Part shown: piece by piece, positions 25,323 to 36,222 of the stretch | Numbering within the stretch: the stretch's first letter is position 1 | How the letters are laid out: every line of letters starts with the position of its first letter | Origin: Chamaea fasciata | Lineage: Eukaryota > Chordata > Aves > Passeriformes > Sylviidae | NCBI GenBank assembly: GCA_029207755.1 | Contig: JARCOQ010000006.1 | Location: 66,872,093 to 66,936,092 of the forward strand | DNA length: 64,000 nt | Reading direction: 5' to 3' | Position numbers and translations under genes: made by a program | Notes under the pieces: model-generated | Database searches by the model: none | Seen by the model: the letters and a program-made list of their open reading frames with translations, nothing else | Told to the model about the DNA's origin: nothing

Positions 25323-26817
25323 AAAAGCGTTTGCCTTTACAGAACTGGGCTCTTGGCAATGGTATTTCTCTGCAGGTTTGGCATGTGTTTGGTCTGGAGT
25401 AATTTGAGGGATCATGCAGCCCACAGCAAAGTCCTTGCCACTTGTTTGCACCTTTGCTGTGCTGTACAAGTGCTCCAGGGCAAGTGGAGAAGGGGGCTCA
25501 TTCATGAAAATCAGTCTTGCCTTGAGGGGTCTGTTCAGGCTGTGGCACTTGTTCCTAATACAAATTCCAACACCTTTGAAATTGCAGGGAATGGGACCAA
25601 ACTCTGGGAAGTTTGACTAGAGTTGATTCCTCATGTAGGCTCCTCCCATTCTCATGCAAATCAGCAAAGTGGAGAATGGGAGAAACATCTGAAATATAAG
25701 CATAGAAATTTCCATACTAATTCAGAGTGGTGATCCACACTATCCTTTCTCTCAGAAGATAGACCTCAAAAGGAGAATGAAAGTGGAAAAAAAGGTCCCC
25801 ATGGAAAACACTGTGAATAGTTGGTTTAATCACACAAAGCATGAAGATCTCTTATTCTTTTTCTCTTTTCATTCCCACAGTACTGCTTAATCCTGCACAT
25901 TACAGATGGGAATGTAAATAAATTTCTCAATTCCTGTTAGATCCTTTATATCGGGTAATGACTTCTGAGAATGACATTCACACATTTCTTACAACCTGCC
26001 AATACACATAAGAGTGTGTTTGTGTGTGCATATTTTCTAAGTTTTTAAAGTGCTGTCATTGTGTTCTGTAGAGTCCGTTAAATAAGCCAAGAGAAACAGA
26101 ATTAGCAGCAACCAGCTATTTAAGGACAGAATAGGAAAAAACACCATTGATATATAAATCTGGAAAACAAGAGGAAAGGATTTATAGTTCTATGCTGCTA
26201 TTTACAGAGCCATACACCTTGGAGGGAATATACGTATTAACACCATCCTTTCAGCAGTAAAGTAACTCTCCCTTTACCATTCCTCTGATGGTGACTGATC
26301 AACCATCTCTTCTCCCTGCACTGTTTTAAAACTTGGGTACAGTGGACATAGCCAGAGCTACAGAAAATTACCTGCATTTACTTTTCAACTCTCAGATTCT
26401 GAAGAAAAGTAGGAATTTAGGTGGACTCTTTCTCAACACCCCTAAGGGAGCACAACACCCAGATCTCCGTTTCTGAATAGATAGCCCTGGCTGGAGAGAA
26501 TTCCTGACTGCTATTCCTGAGCAGTGGCTGAAGCCTGGCACATCAGCATATTATCAGTTTAAAAGTATTTCAAGGACTACTTTCTCTAAGGCTTTGGGGG
26601 GATTGTTACTGAGAAATCCTTTGCCAGGTTAAATATTTGTGTTTGGCTTTGTGAGGCCAGAGACCCAATTTGCTAATGTTTCATACTGATCCAACTCCCA
26701 TAACCAAACAGAGATTAGATTGGGACACTCTCACAGAAATATCACTAAAAATTTTCTGGTGTTCTGTTTTCTTCTGTTATCTTTGAGGAACACTTTTCTC
26801 ATACAAATTAAAGCTAC

Positions 26818-26905
26818 CAAAAAAAAACTCCACCAAAAAAAAAAACAAAATCAAAAACAAACAAACAAACACAAAATCATCCACCCCAAAACACCAAAAA
26901 AACCC
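26818..26905 (+). repeat. A-rich low-complexity tract
   Basis: A/C-rich DNA with AAAC units and A runs of 8-11 nt. No retroposon body recognised upstream. Confidence 0.85.
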
Positions 26906-27475
26906 ACTTGAATTTGCTGTGCTTGAATAATTCCTATAGAATGAGCATCCATCAGAGAGCTCCGATGGGACTGGAAACAGTCATTGCTCTCCGCCCACTG
27001 GGAAGTTAATGCCAGATGAAAACTTCTCTTTATCCAAAACTCAGATGTTCAGTTAAATCATTACATATGTACTTTATATTACCTATTACACACAACACAA
27101 AATATTCGCCTGATTTTAATTAGACCTGTGTTATTTGACCATCAGGGGGAAACCAGAATGAGATCAGAGGACAAAAAAAGAACAGGTAGCATTTAAGCAA
27201 CATCAGAGTGTGGCTGTGCTGTGGCTGAAGTGTCTGTCACAGTGGCAGTGTAAAGGTCCACCCTTAATATCTTCCAGCAATTTTTACATTAAATTTACTT
27301 GCTGTAAAGAAGCAACAGTTAAAAAAACAAAACCTACCAAACCACTTTTAAAATGGAGCTGTGTTGCAGCAGCCCTCTTGTTAGAGAGTAGAAATGAGCC
27401 GAGACACAGACTTCCTGTTTATCACAGTATGATAAACTCCTTGCAATTCAGTTATCCTGACTCCAACCATTCACT

Positions 27476-27585
27476 GACTCTGGCTGCAGCAAGCGCCTAC
27501 TGGAGGTTTCCCGTGCAGACTCTGACTGCAGCTTTTACCTGGCTAGACTGTGACTGCAGGTTCCAACAACAGGCTCTGACTGCAG
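27476..27585 (+). repeat. Degenerate minisatellite with CTCTGACTGCAG core
   Basis: Four copies of a GACTCTGACTGCAG-like core start at 27476, 27518, 27546 and 27572, spaced 42, 28 and 26 bp apart. The sequence between cores is not conserved. The open frame over it (TLTAA repeats) is a by-product. Confidence 0.65.
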
Positions 27586-29206
27586 CCCCAGACTGACCTC
27601 ACAGCAGGGATTCTCTCTCCTCAGGATCCTGCTTCTTTATGATTCCCCAGTTTGTGATCCCCCTCACCAGCAAACCCACTCCCTTTTATCACACTTACCT
27701 TTATTGGATATAGATGTGATCCATCGGGACAGGGCTGTATTGGGTAATGAACACAGCTGTTACCTATCGTGGGTAAGGCCACCTGTATTCCCTTTTCCTA
27801 CAGAGCTGGACGTGCTCAGGAAAGATATCGATAATCCAACCTCATGACAGTCCATCCCACAGCTTGAGGAGGTCCCGTAGCCTGGCCTTGCCAAAATCAA
27901 TGGGCTTGCTAAATTGAAGCAAGAAAAAAAATTTACTTTTTCTAACTGCCAGATGTTCAAACCATCCAGCAGCAACTCCATTTCTGGAATTAGGCATGAA
28001 TTATTGAAATTTTATTAATACATTTTTCTGTTGTGAAATAATTACTTTTTCAGTATCTTCCATGAGGGAATCACCTCTCTTCTTGTTTGTATTGCCCCAG
28101 TGCCTTGTCTTCCAAATCAGCAGGACACAGCTAGGATGAATATACTTAACAGTAAGTAATTTTCAGTGGAATTTCAGCCCATTCTGAAGCTGACATACAC
28201 AGAGACTTTCATCCAATGATTACCAAATTTATCTCATCCAACAACTGCAAAATTCTGATTTTCAACTACCAGAAAAATATGTTCCCAGATCTTCCTGTGT
28301 ACTTCAGTGATTTCTCCTAGATTGGCTGTAGGATGTGCTTTCCTTTTCCCCTACAGGTTACAGTCATTTTTATTCTGTTTAGAATTTAAGTGATGACCTG
28401 CAATTTAGTGCTAAACAACAAAGGATTATTTTTGTTAGGCTCGAGATTCACAGATACTTGTTTTCCACTGATCTGTGGAAAGCCTTAATGGAAGATGAGG
28501 TGACTGGGAGGGAAGTGCATTAGCATGAGGAGCATTAGGACTGTTGACAGCTTTTGTCTCTTCTCTCCTACTCTCTCAATCTTTTTCCACTTGCTTTAAA
28601 GCTCCTTCTGCAGAAGATCAAAGCACCAGCAGCTGAACTGATGTTAATGGGTTGGGCCACAATTTAAAAAAAAAAACAAAAAAACAAACAAAACTGAAAA
28701 CTTTTGTTTGTTTGTTTGTTTGTTTCCTCTCAGAAGAGTGCCCAGCTGAAAATGTATTTGACACTATTAGCAGAAATTCCTTCTGCTTTCCTAGCAAACC
28801 CACTCTAGTATTTGTGAAATGGCCACAAAACACCTCATTACACAATATCCTTGATCCTATTGCAAAGCAGGTAGTCCAAAGCAGGGACTTTCCACAGGAT
28901 TAAAGTAACATTGGAGACATAAGGTGATGCCTTAAGTTTTAGCTTTCATGTTTTTCAGATTCTGTGCCACCTAGGGGTGTAGCTCTGAGCCTCACATTAA
29001 GTGTCAGTAAGCTCTTTTCACAGAGTAGGTAGACAAAACAAATCCTTTTCTAGATGGAGACTAAGGACAACTGTTAGAAGTTTTCAGGCCCAAAAGCATA
29101 AACAACAGTGGACTGAAGAGACAAAACAAGAAGGATGGGACCTCAGAGCCCAAAGCTGTTATTGGACAATCACAGACTATGCAATATATGCAAATAGACC
29201 AAAAAT

Positions 29207-29214
29207 TATAAAAG
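29207..29214 (+). promoter_or_regulatory. TATA box of the solo LTR
   Basis: TATAAAAG sits about 46 bp after a reverse CCAAT box (ATTGG, about 29161) and about 115 bp before AATAAA. This is a standard LTR core promoter arrangement. Confidence 0.6.
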
Positions 29215-29323
29215 TATGAAACCTCGTGACCAGTCGTCCATTTTGTGACCATTTTGGATTCATCTTGGGTGTAGCCCTGGCCAGGCTCTTGTCCTGCCCA
29301 AGGTGTATCCTTTTAGGCCTTTT

Positions 29324-29329
29324 AATAAA
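29324..29329 (+). terminator. Polyadenylation signal of the solo LTR
   Basis: AATAAA lies in the R region, 110 bp after the LTR TATA box and 63 bp before the 3' end of the LTR. Confidence 0.6.
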
Positions 29330-30771
29330 TACCAACTTTATTCTCGTAGCTCTGTCTAGTCTCTGTTCCAGGTCAGCCTTCCCAAACCATCAAAGGGGCT
29401 CTTGTCCAAATCCATCTGTGACCCTCCATCCCCAGAGCCCCTCCAGCAGGAACAGCCAGACCAAACCCAAGCTCTGATTTCCTGCTTTCTTTTTCTTCAT
29501 TCCTTTTAAAGCTATGAGTCATCAGGTGATGTTTCTCATGTCAAAGTTTGATGGGCACAGCCAAGCCTGGGAAGAGAAGCAGGGCTGAGCAGAGCAGGGA
29601 AAGCACTTGGGGTCAGGAACAGCTGGATCACACACGCGGGGCAGGCTAAGAGTGAGCTCATGCAGCTGAGCCTGGGGGAAGGCAGCTCTGACGCTGCCCA
29701 AAATGCCACTGCAAACAAACCCTCTCCAGTCCCAGCTGAATCACAGCTGGGTGCGTGGAGACTGTGGTGGAAATGCACCAAAAAGAGTGACTTTGGTCAT
29801 GAAATCACTGCAGCATCTCTGAATCCCCCCCTCCCAGGGCAGAACACCTCGGCACTGCATCCAGATCTATTGCACACGCAGTGGGTAAGCCTTCAAGTGA
29901 TTTGTCAAAGGTCTAGGCTTTACATTTGTTTATAGAAATGGGTAAATGCTGGAAAGTTGGGAAATTCTTTCCAGTCTTATCTGAAACATCATAAACTTCC
30001 TTAAAAGGTAAGTTTGCGACTACACTTTCATGATGGATTCCTGGGACTTTGAAGATCTTATTCTGCTTGGAAAGGTCCAACAGCTTCAGGCCTTAATGAA
30101 ACACGGCTTTTCTCACTGTATTTTCAAGTATTTTCAATAAGTTCAAGTAATTTCAAGTAATGCTGTCATGCCAGAACCTTAAACACTGCAAATGGTCAAG
30201 AGGCAAACCCATGCTTGTTCAGAGTATATACACATATAGGTAAATGTACAGTTACTTGGTTTTAGAACATGTCTGCCTATTAAGCAAGAGCAGATTTTAA
30301 AAATAAAATAATAACTTCTGGTATTCTGGTCTTAAAATATTTATCACTTCTTTTTTCCTTCAAGTTACCTGTTTTCTTCTGACAGCATTGAATGAGCACA
30401 AATTGAATGAGCAAAACAGCACAAATTTTACCTCTAGCATAATTAAAAGTTTCTGAATTACATTCATAGCTCCACTACTGTAACTCTATTTTTATTTCAC
30501 TCTTAATTTTAAAATCAGATTCTGCTCCTGGTTACCCCTGAGCATGTCTGAGATAGCACAGTCTGAGACAGAACTACAGAGGGACAGATTTAAACCCAGA
30601 AAAGCCCACACTGTGAAAATTTGGCTGCCAGCTGAGACATTTTGGAGCTGCCACAGAGCTGCCTGGCTTGATGTGACACACTGACTCTATCAGGTTTCAG
30701 CTCTTCTGCTTCCTCAGATTCTGCTGGTTTTCTCTCTGATTAAAATGCAATCAGGGTATTTGAGGCATCAG

Positions 30772-30952
30772 AAAAAAAAAAAAAAGGAACCTAAAAAAAC
30801 CCACAAAAACCCTCCCCAAACCCCCAAAAAACCACAAACAAACAAACAAAACAAAACAACAAAACAAACAAACAAAAAACCCCCAAACCAAAACAAAAAA
30901 CCAAAACAACAACAACAACAACAAAAAACAAAACAAGAAGAAGAAAAAAAAA
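30772..30952 (+). repeat. A-rich low-complexity tract
   Basis: About 180 bp of almost only A and C on the plus strand, with AAAC, AAC and AAAAC periodicities and a final AAG stretch. Open frames over it (poly-Lys/Asn or poly-Phe) are compositional artefacts. Confidence 0.95.
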
Positions 30953-31539
30953 GGTATGTCAAAACCGTAGTATTGTTTGGTCATGTTTAACTGGTACTGA
31001 CTGAGAGGAATCAATGAATCTGCAGAGTAAACACTGTTGTGAAAAAAATGTTGTAGGGGAAAACTGAGACTCTGTCACTTTAAATGTTGTTAATCATGAG
31101 CATAAGCTTGGCTTCTGAGTGAAGATGCCATTTGGAGAAACAGAGCTTGCAGGAGCAGCAGTGCAGCTTGTGCATAGCAGATAAACCAAAAAAAGTACAA
31201 ATAACCGTGGCAATGCTGGCCTTCAGCACCTTCATCACAAACTATCCATCAGCAAACTGCACTTAGCTGAACCAGCAGTTTTTCCTGTGGGTAGAAGACC
31301 TCTCAAAGCACAGATTAATTCTGGTGATGGACCTTCCTCACCTCTGTGAAAAAGGAATTATATGCTTGATGGTGATGCCCAGCAAACCAGGGGAGTTTGG
31401 GGTGATGCAAAATGTGTGAGTTCTTCGCTTCTCTTTTGTGGGCAGGGTACCGTGGTGGGGTTGGATCGTGCTGCCAGGCAGCCCAGCAAAGCACAGCATT
31501 TTCCAGGCTATTTTCACAGGATGTCACAAAACTGTAGAC

Positions 31540-31553
31540 AAAAAAAAAAAAGA

Positions 31554-31587
<34 letters not shown>
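31540..31587 (+). repeat. Poly-A tract
   Basis: Two A runs separated by GAC; the second is 33 nt long (31555-31587). No polyadenylation signal precedes it closely. Confidence 0.93.
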
Positions 31588-31592
<5 letters not shown>

Positions 31593-31890
31593 AGTACATC
31601 TTGCATCTGATTCTGAGCTCAGTTATCCGAGCGTCAATCATAAATAACTCCCGTGAAGCCAATGGAGTCCAACTAATTTAAAACTAATGAGAATGGGGCC
31701 TTGAGCTGAGTTCTCCCTCTGCCTTATTTTCTGCCAATTACTGCCTTCCACTGGGGCATATTTTTCCTTATGAGGCTACAAGCCTGAGGTGGATTTCATA
31801 CACCAGCAGCACTGGGTTTTGTCTCTGTCACTGAGAGCACCAGTGTGGCTCTGCAGCCATGGCGCCATCACTCCTGCCCCTGCACCAAGG

Positions 31891-31983
31891 TGCTCCCAGC
31901 CAGGGGACACCTGGAAATGGATGCTCTCAGCCAGGGGACACCTGGAAATGGATGCTATCAGCTGGGAAGCATATAGAAATCAA
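31891..31983 (+). repeat. 31-bp tandem repeat, three units
   Basis: Units start at 31891, 31922 and 31953. The first two (AGCCAGGGGACACCTGGAAA core) differ by one base and the third is decayed. Confidence 0.9.
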
Positions 31984-33068
31984 TACCACCTCACGCCATC
32001 CAGATAACCCAGCCTAAGAAGAAAACCTGCAAACACATTTTCCAAAGCACTGAGGTCTGGGTAGGTAGTAGATTGTTCTTTTCATTCAGTGCCGATATCA
32101 GTTTGTCTCTCTGAAAAGGATTTTTCCACTTTTGTTTGCATTTCAAGACTATAGAAATGCAAGGAACTTTGAGATTATTTTAGCTTGATTATCTTCCTCC
32201 CTCCTGAAAAATGCAACCAAATGTTCTGTGGCCTGACACGATGCCAACAGATGCAACATGGGTTAAAGAAAAAAAAAGAAAAGGACACAGGAGAGGAGAA
32301 AGTCACAAAAAGCAAGGGAAAATGGGAAACAAAGGGACCATCTGAACAAACTCACTGCAGTTTGCTAGTTCCTCGAGAGAAAAAAAACAGCTTCAGCAAA
32401 TACTATTTTGGAAGGTTCAGTGTTATTTTCTCTCACCAGCATTTTGTGGAACGACTCTAGCAGAGTTTTACTGGTCAGATTGTCAATATATACAATGCTA
32501 ATACAATAATAAACACCCAGAGTCATGACTCCAGAGCCAGGCTGTTGATAGAGGAAAGCTTTGGAAACACAATGGTTTACTGAGGGTAGTCCCCCTTCCC
32601 CCCCAATCCCAGCAAGCTTATTTATTTTTTCAGGGTCTTCTTATCATGGAATATTAAAAACAACCCTTCCCCTCCAAATAAAAGAACCACCCAGCAACAC
32701 AAAGAGGAGTGTTCTTGTAAAGACAATGTGCAGATAGCAAGAATAATTTTGCTATTTTTTCTGCTTTAAGGTCGAGTGTTTGCTCCCACTTAATCCATAA
32801 TAAGTCTATCTTTATTTCAATGAACTCATTCACCGTATAAATGCCAGCAGACTCTTCCAACAGTATTTATGGAAGTAAGCCACTTTGACAATGCTCTGCT
32901 ACGCTTCCTGCTATTATGAAAGCAAACTAAAGCAATTAGGTCTTGATAACTCCACACTCCGGAATCACAGGATGCTGAATTAGGATTTTTATTTTATAGA
33001 AAGAAGTTTAGCCACGAACAATATAACTGCTAAAACATGGAAGGACCCTGCTTTATGCACAAAGCTGT

Positions 33069-33195
33069 GGGTGCCCCATCCCTGGAAGTGTCCAAGGCCA
33101 GGCTGGATGAGGCTCTTGAGCAACCTGGTCTAGTGGAAGGTGTTGGAACAAGATGATCTTTAAGGTGCCTTCCAACCCAAACCATTCTGTGATTT
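33069..33195 (+). mobile_element. CR1 LINE 3' fragment
   Basis: GGTGCCCCATCCCTGGAAGT, CAACCTGGTCTAGTGGAAGG, GATGATCTTTAAGGTGCCTT and CCAACCCAAACCATTCTGTG follow the CR1 3' end in sense order up to the terminal ATTCTGTG repeat. A short internal deletion is present before the GATGATCTTT block. Confidence 0.92.
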
Positions 33196-33770
33196 TCTGC
33201 AGGGTCCATGTGGGCAGAGCATAGAGTTCATGTGGGGCTGCACTGAGAGGGTTACATTTTAGTTTGGCTGTCCCTCCATCACCACTTTGGTAAGTGCTAC
33301 GTGTTCTCTGAAGTTTTTCCCAGATGTACAGCTCCTGGCTGTAATTGATCATTATAGCCAGAAGAGCTATAAACTGCTGAAAGAAGTGTGATATTAATGC
33401 AGGGGAAAAGTCATCCCAGGCCAGGAAAGACTGAACAATAACACGTAGAGAAATTACCCCAGTTCTATGCAGAGTGTAGAACTAGGAGATGGGCTTAAAT
33501 GTTACCCACATATCACTGCTTATATCCATGATTTGGAGGACAATTCTTTAATTTGAGGAGAAACCAGAAGGATATCTCAAAAAGGCCCCGTAGCCTGAGT
33601 TCTTCCAAACGAAACTTTCACTGGCAAAGGCTGCTACGTCCTCCTGATGCATTACTAAGATGAGATCCAAGTTAAGAAGTTTGGTAGTTTTTTAAGTGTC
33701 AAGAACCACTGATTCCCTTTGCTTTGGGGATGGAGTTTTCAGCAAGAATGTAGAGGGGAGGCAAGGTGAG

Positions 33771-34190
33771 GCGAGGCGAGGCGAGGCGAGGCGAGGCGAG
33801 GCGAGGCGAGGCGAGGCGAGGCGAGGCGAGGCGAGGCGAGGCGAGGCGAGGCGAGGCGAGGCGAGGCGAGGCGAGGCGAGGCGAGGCGAGGAGAGGAGAG
33901 GCGAGGCGAGGCGAGGCGAGGCGAGGAGAGGAGAGGAGAGGAGAGGAGAGGAGAGGAGAGGAGAGGAGAGGAGAGGAGAGGAGAGGAGAGGAGAGGAGAG
34001 GAGAGGAGAGGAGAGGAGAGGAGAGGAGAGGAGAGGAGAGGAGAGGAGAGGAGAGGAGAGGAGAGGAGAGGAGAGGAGAGGAGAGGAGAGGAGAGGAGAG
34101 GAGAGGAGAGGAGAGGAGAGGAGAGGAGAGGAGAGGAGAGGAGAGGAGAGGAGAGGAGAGGAGAGGAGAGGAGAGGAGAGGAGAGGAGAG
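33771..34190 (+). repeat. Mosaic pentanucleotide array (GCGAG/GAGAG)84
   Basis: This is an uninterrupted 420-bp array of 84 five-base units. Reading left to right there are 24 GCGAG units (33771-33890), 2 GAGAG (33891-33900), 5 GCGAG (33901-33925) and 53 GAGAG (33926-34190). Imperfect leading units extend back to about 33753. The last 265 bp are purely purine on the plus strand. Because five is not a multiple of three, all six frames read as long periodic peptides, so the open frames of up to 208 codons here are artefacts. Confidence 0.98.
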
Positions 34191-34732
34191 ACCACAGCTG
34201 CTGTCCTCAGAGGAAAAAAAGAGAGTGGCAAGTCTGCAGTGGGGAACTTCTTAAAAGGGTCTTTCATGTGGTTCTGCACCAGACAAACCCATTTACTGAG
34301 CTATTTCAGCATTTTTGGTTAGTGGGTGACCAGGTCATTATGGTGTAAAACATAGCTTATATATATTTTTCTCTTGGTTGTTTATTCTTGACCCTAAATC
34401 CCCATGGGCCCTGAGGGAAAGCTATTTAGATGTATTAATGAATGTTACTGCAGTATTTTTGTGCAGAACTTGAAGAGGGGAAACTTTCAGTGCTATAAGC
34501 TGCACCCTACTGCTTAACCCACTGTCACTTCTCGTGTGCTTCCACTTCAGCTTATGAACTTCTGTAGGTTCTCTTATCCCAGGGAGGATGTCTCAGCACC
34601 TATATTCACCTACAAACACCATCATGGGAATGCATCTCTGTTTTCTGTGCCCAGGAGCCTGGATTTGTGATGGGGGTTAGAGCTGCTGCCCACTGCAAAG
34701 ACCCCCCAGCCACCTCAGCACACCCCAGAGAA

Positions 34733-34820
34733 GCAGACCTTGGTAGAGCAGGCATTGGTTTGTGAAATAATCAGAGGCAGACCTGGATAAAGCAGAGGCT
34801 GGTTAGTGGAATAATCAGAA
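34733..34820 (+). repeat. Diverged 44-bp tandem duplication
   Basis: GCAGACCT...AGCAG...GGAATAATCAGA-type units at 34733-34776 and 34777-34820 share wording in the same order with several substitutions. Confidence 0.7.
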
Positions 34821-36177
34821 TTTCCATTATGGTAAAAGGCAATGGCATCTGGATTTCTTTTAAAAACCAAAATACAAGTTCTCCTCTGCCTGTTTTGCAC
34901 ATGCATGTTGTCTTCATGCACACAAACCTGGAACACAGCATTTGATCAAGCTCTTTCTATTGCAGCTGCTTATGGAGGAATAGCCCCAAATGAAAAGCAG
35001 CACTCAGAGACACCCATTAGCCTGTTCTGCAACACTGAGAGTCCAAAAGAGATATTTGCTAAGTGTGGTGTGTCTTTCAGCACAGGCCCGGTGGAAACAT
35101 TATAACTGGGATCAGCAACTGCCATAAACACGTGCTCCCTAAAGCATCCCAAGACAGGCAGTGTGTTTGCTGCCACTCCCAATGCTGGAAGCCCTTCCAC
35201 AGACACCATTTTTGGCGACAGCAGACAACTCATAACTTCAGGAACACTGTGTGGTATCTTGGGCTGAACGAGATCCCTGTGGAGTCTGAGTGCGTGTGCA
35301 CCTCTGTGCTCATTAGGTAGTTTCAGTGGTTTATCATGCAGCAGCCTCGCCTCTGCTTTATTTCACTCCTTGTTCTGCTCAGCAGGTTCCATTCTCCCAC
35401 TAGCACAGCCTGCCTCTTGCCACCAACCTGGCACCTCTTACACTGCTCTGTAATGGTTCTGAGCAATCCGGGTCTGGGAATGAGGAGCTCTGCTGGTTCT
35501 AGTCTGTGAGCTCCACTAAACACCTAGGGTTGTACAAGAAGCCAGGTTTGATCGTCTTCTGCTTGAGTTGCTCCTGGTAAGCCAGCTGGGAAGTGGGGAT
35601 GTGGTCATGTAAATCAGCTCCAAGTGGGCTGTAAACACAAGTCCTGCACTGGCTCCAAAGCATCAAAGAGGCTCTAGACAGCCTGACTCAAAATGTCAGG
35701 GATAACCTAAAACACCTGACTGCCTCGTGGAACTGCTAAACATTTGGGATCAACATAGTTTGGAGATGACCAGATTTCATAAGAATGACAGAACATCTTC
35801 AAAACATAGCAGGGCCTTACCAGACCCTCAGAAGCAGGACACTTCACAACTTGGCTTGCGCTTATTGTGCTATTACTATTACCTTTATTATTACTCCTAT
35901 TAACTGTATTACTATTACCTTTATTATCATTCCCTTTAATTCTGTGGTGAGCAAGTAGATTTGGAGTGCTGGTTTAACATGGCCAGCTGAAGAGCTGCAA
36001 GGTGATCCCTGAGCCCCAGGAGCACCCAGTCACACTCTGAACGGCCATTTCCTTGCTCTAAAGGCCAGAAATCAGGAATACAGAGGAAGGAATTTGTGCC
36101 ACCGCAGCCGCTCCCAGGGCAGCAATCCTCAGTGATGTATGGAGTGAAAAATATGTCAGAGCAGTTTAGCAGGAAGG

Positions 36178-36222
36178 AAAAAAAAAAACAAACCAACAAC
36201 AACAAAAAAAAAAAAAAAAAAT
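36178..36222 (+). repeat. A-rich low-complexity tract
   Basis: Two A runs joined by an AAACCAACAACAAC linker. No recognisable element on either side. Confidence 0.85.

Larger units (their letters stand above)
22651..28924. other. Gene-free DNA with microsatellite, CR1 fragment and A/T tracts
   Basis: Contains the AAT array, a CR1 copy, the T40 tract and the degenerate minisatellite, all listed separately. A protein-like open stretch at 24651-24857 (minus) is listed separately as an uncertain coding remnant. Nothing else is recognisable. Confidence 0.7.
28925..29392 (+). mobile_element. Solo endogenous-retrovirus LTR with target-site duplication
   Basis: This 468-bp segment starts TGATG and ends CATCA, perfect inverted termini with the TG...CA form of retroviral LTRs. 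AAGG flanks both ends (28921-28924 and 29393-29396), consistent with a 4-bp target-site duplication. Inside, in order, are ATTGG (reverse CCAAT) at about 29161, TATAAAAG at 29207-29214 and AATAAA at 29324-29329: a complete U3-R-U5 layout. No gag, pol or env sequence adjoins it, so it is a solo LTR left by recombination. A 4-bp duplication is usual for class I (gammaretrovirus-like) elements, but the class is inferred. Confidence 0.75.
29397..33770. other. Gene-free DNA after the solo LTR
   Basis: Holds the A-rich tracts at 30772 and 31540, the 31-bp triplicate at 31891 and the CR1 copy at 33069. No gene is supported; open frames are short, overlapping and compositional. Confidence 0.75.

Noticed and set aside
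27210..27596. 128-codon open frame on the plus strand
   Set aside because: Overlaps the degenerate minisatellite (TLTAA repeats) and shows no known domain.
30745..31014. Lys/Asn/Gln-rich and Phe/Leu-rich open frames
   Set aside because: Low-complexity A/C-rich tract; no codon structure beyond the repeat.
33053..33352. 99-codon open frame on the minus strand
   Set aside because: Antisense reading of the CR1 fragment at 33069-33195 plus unique flank.
33692..34322. Open frames of 162-208 codons on both strands with GEARR, ERRGE or LSSPL repeats
   Set aside because: They are translations of the pentanucleotide array; a five-base unit without stops is open in all frames.
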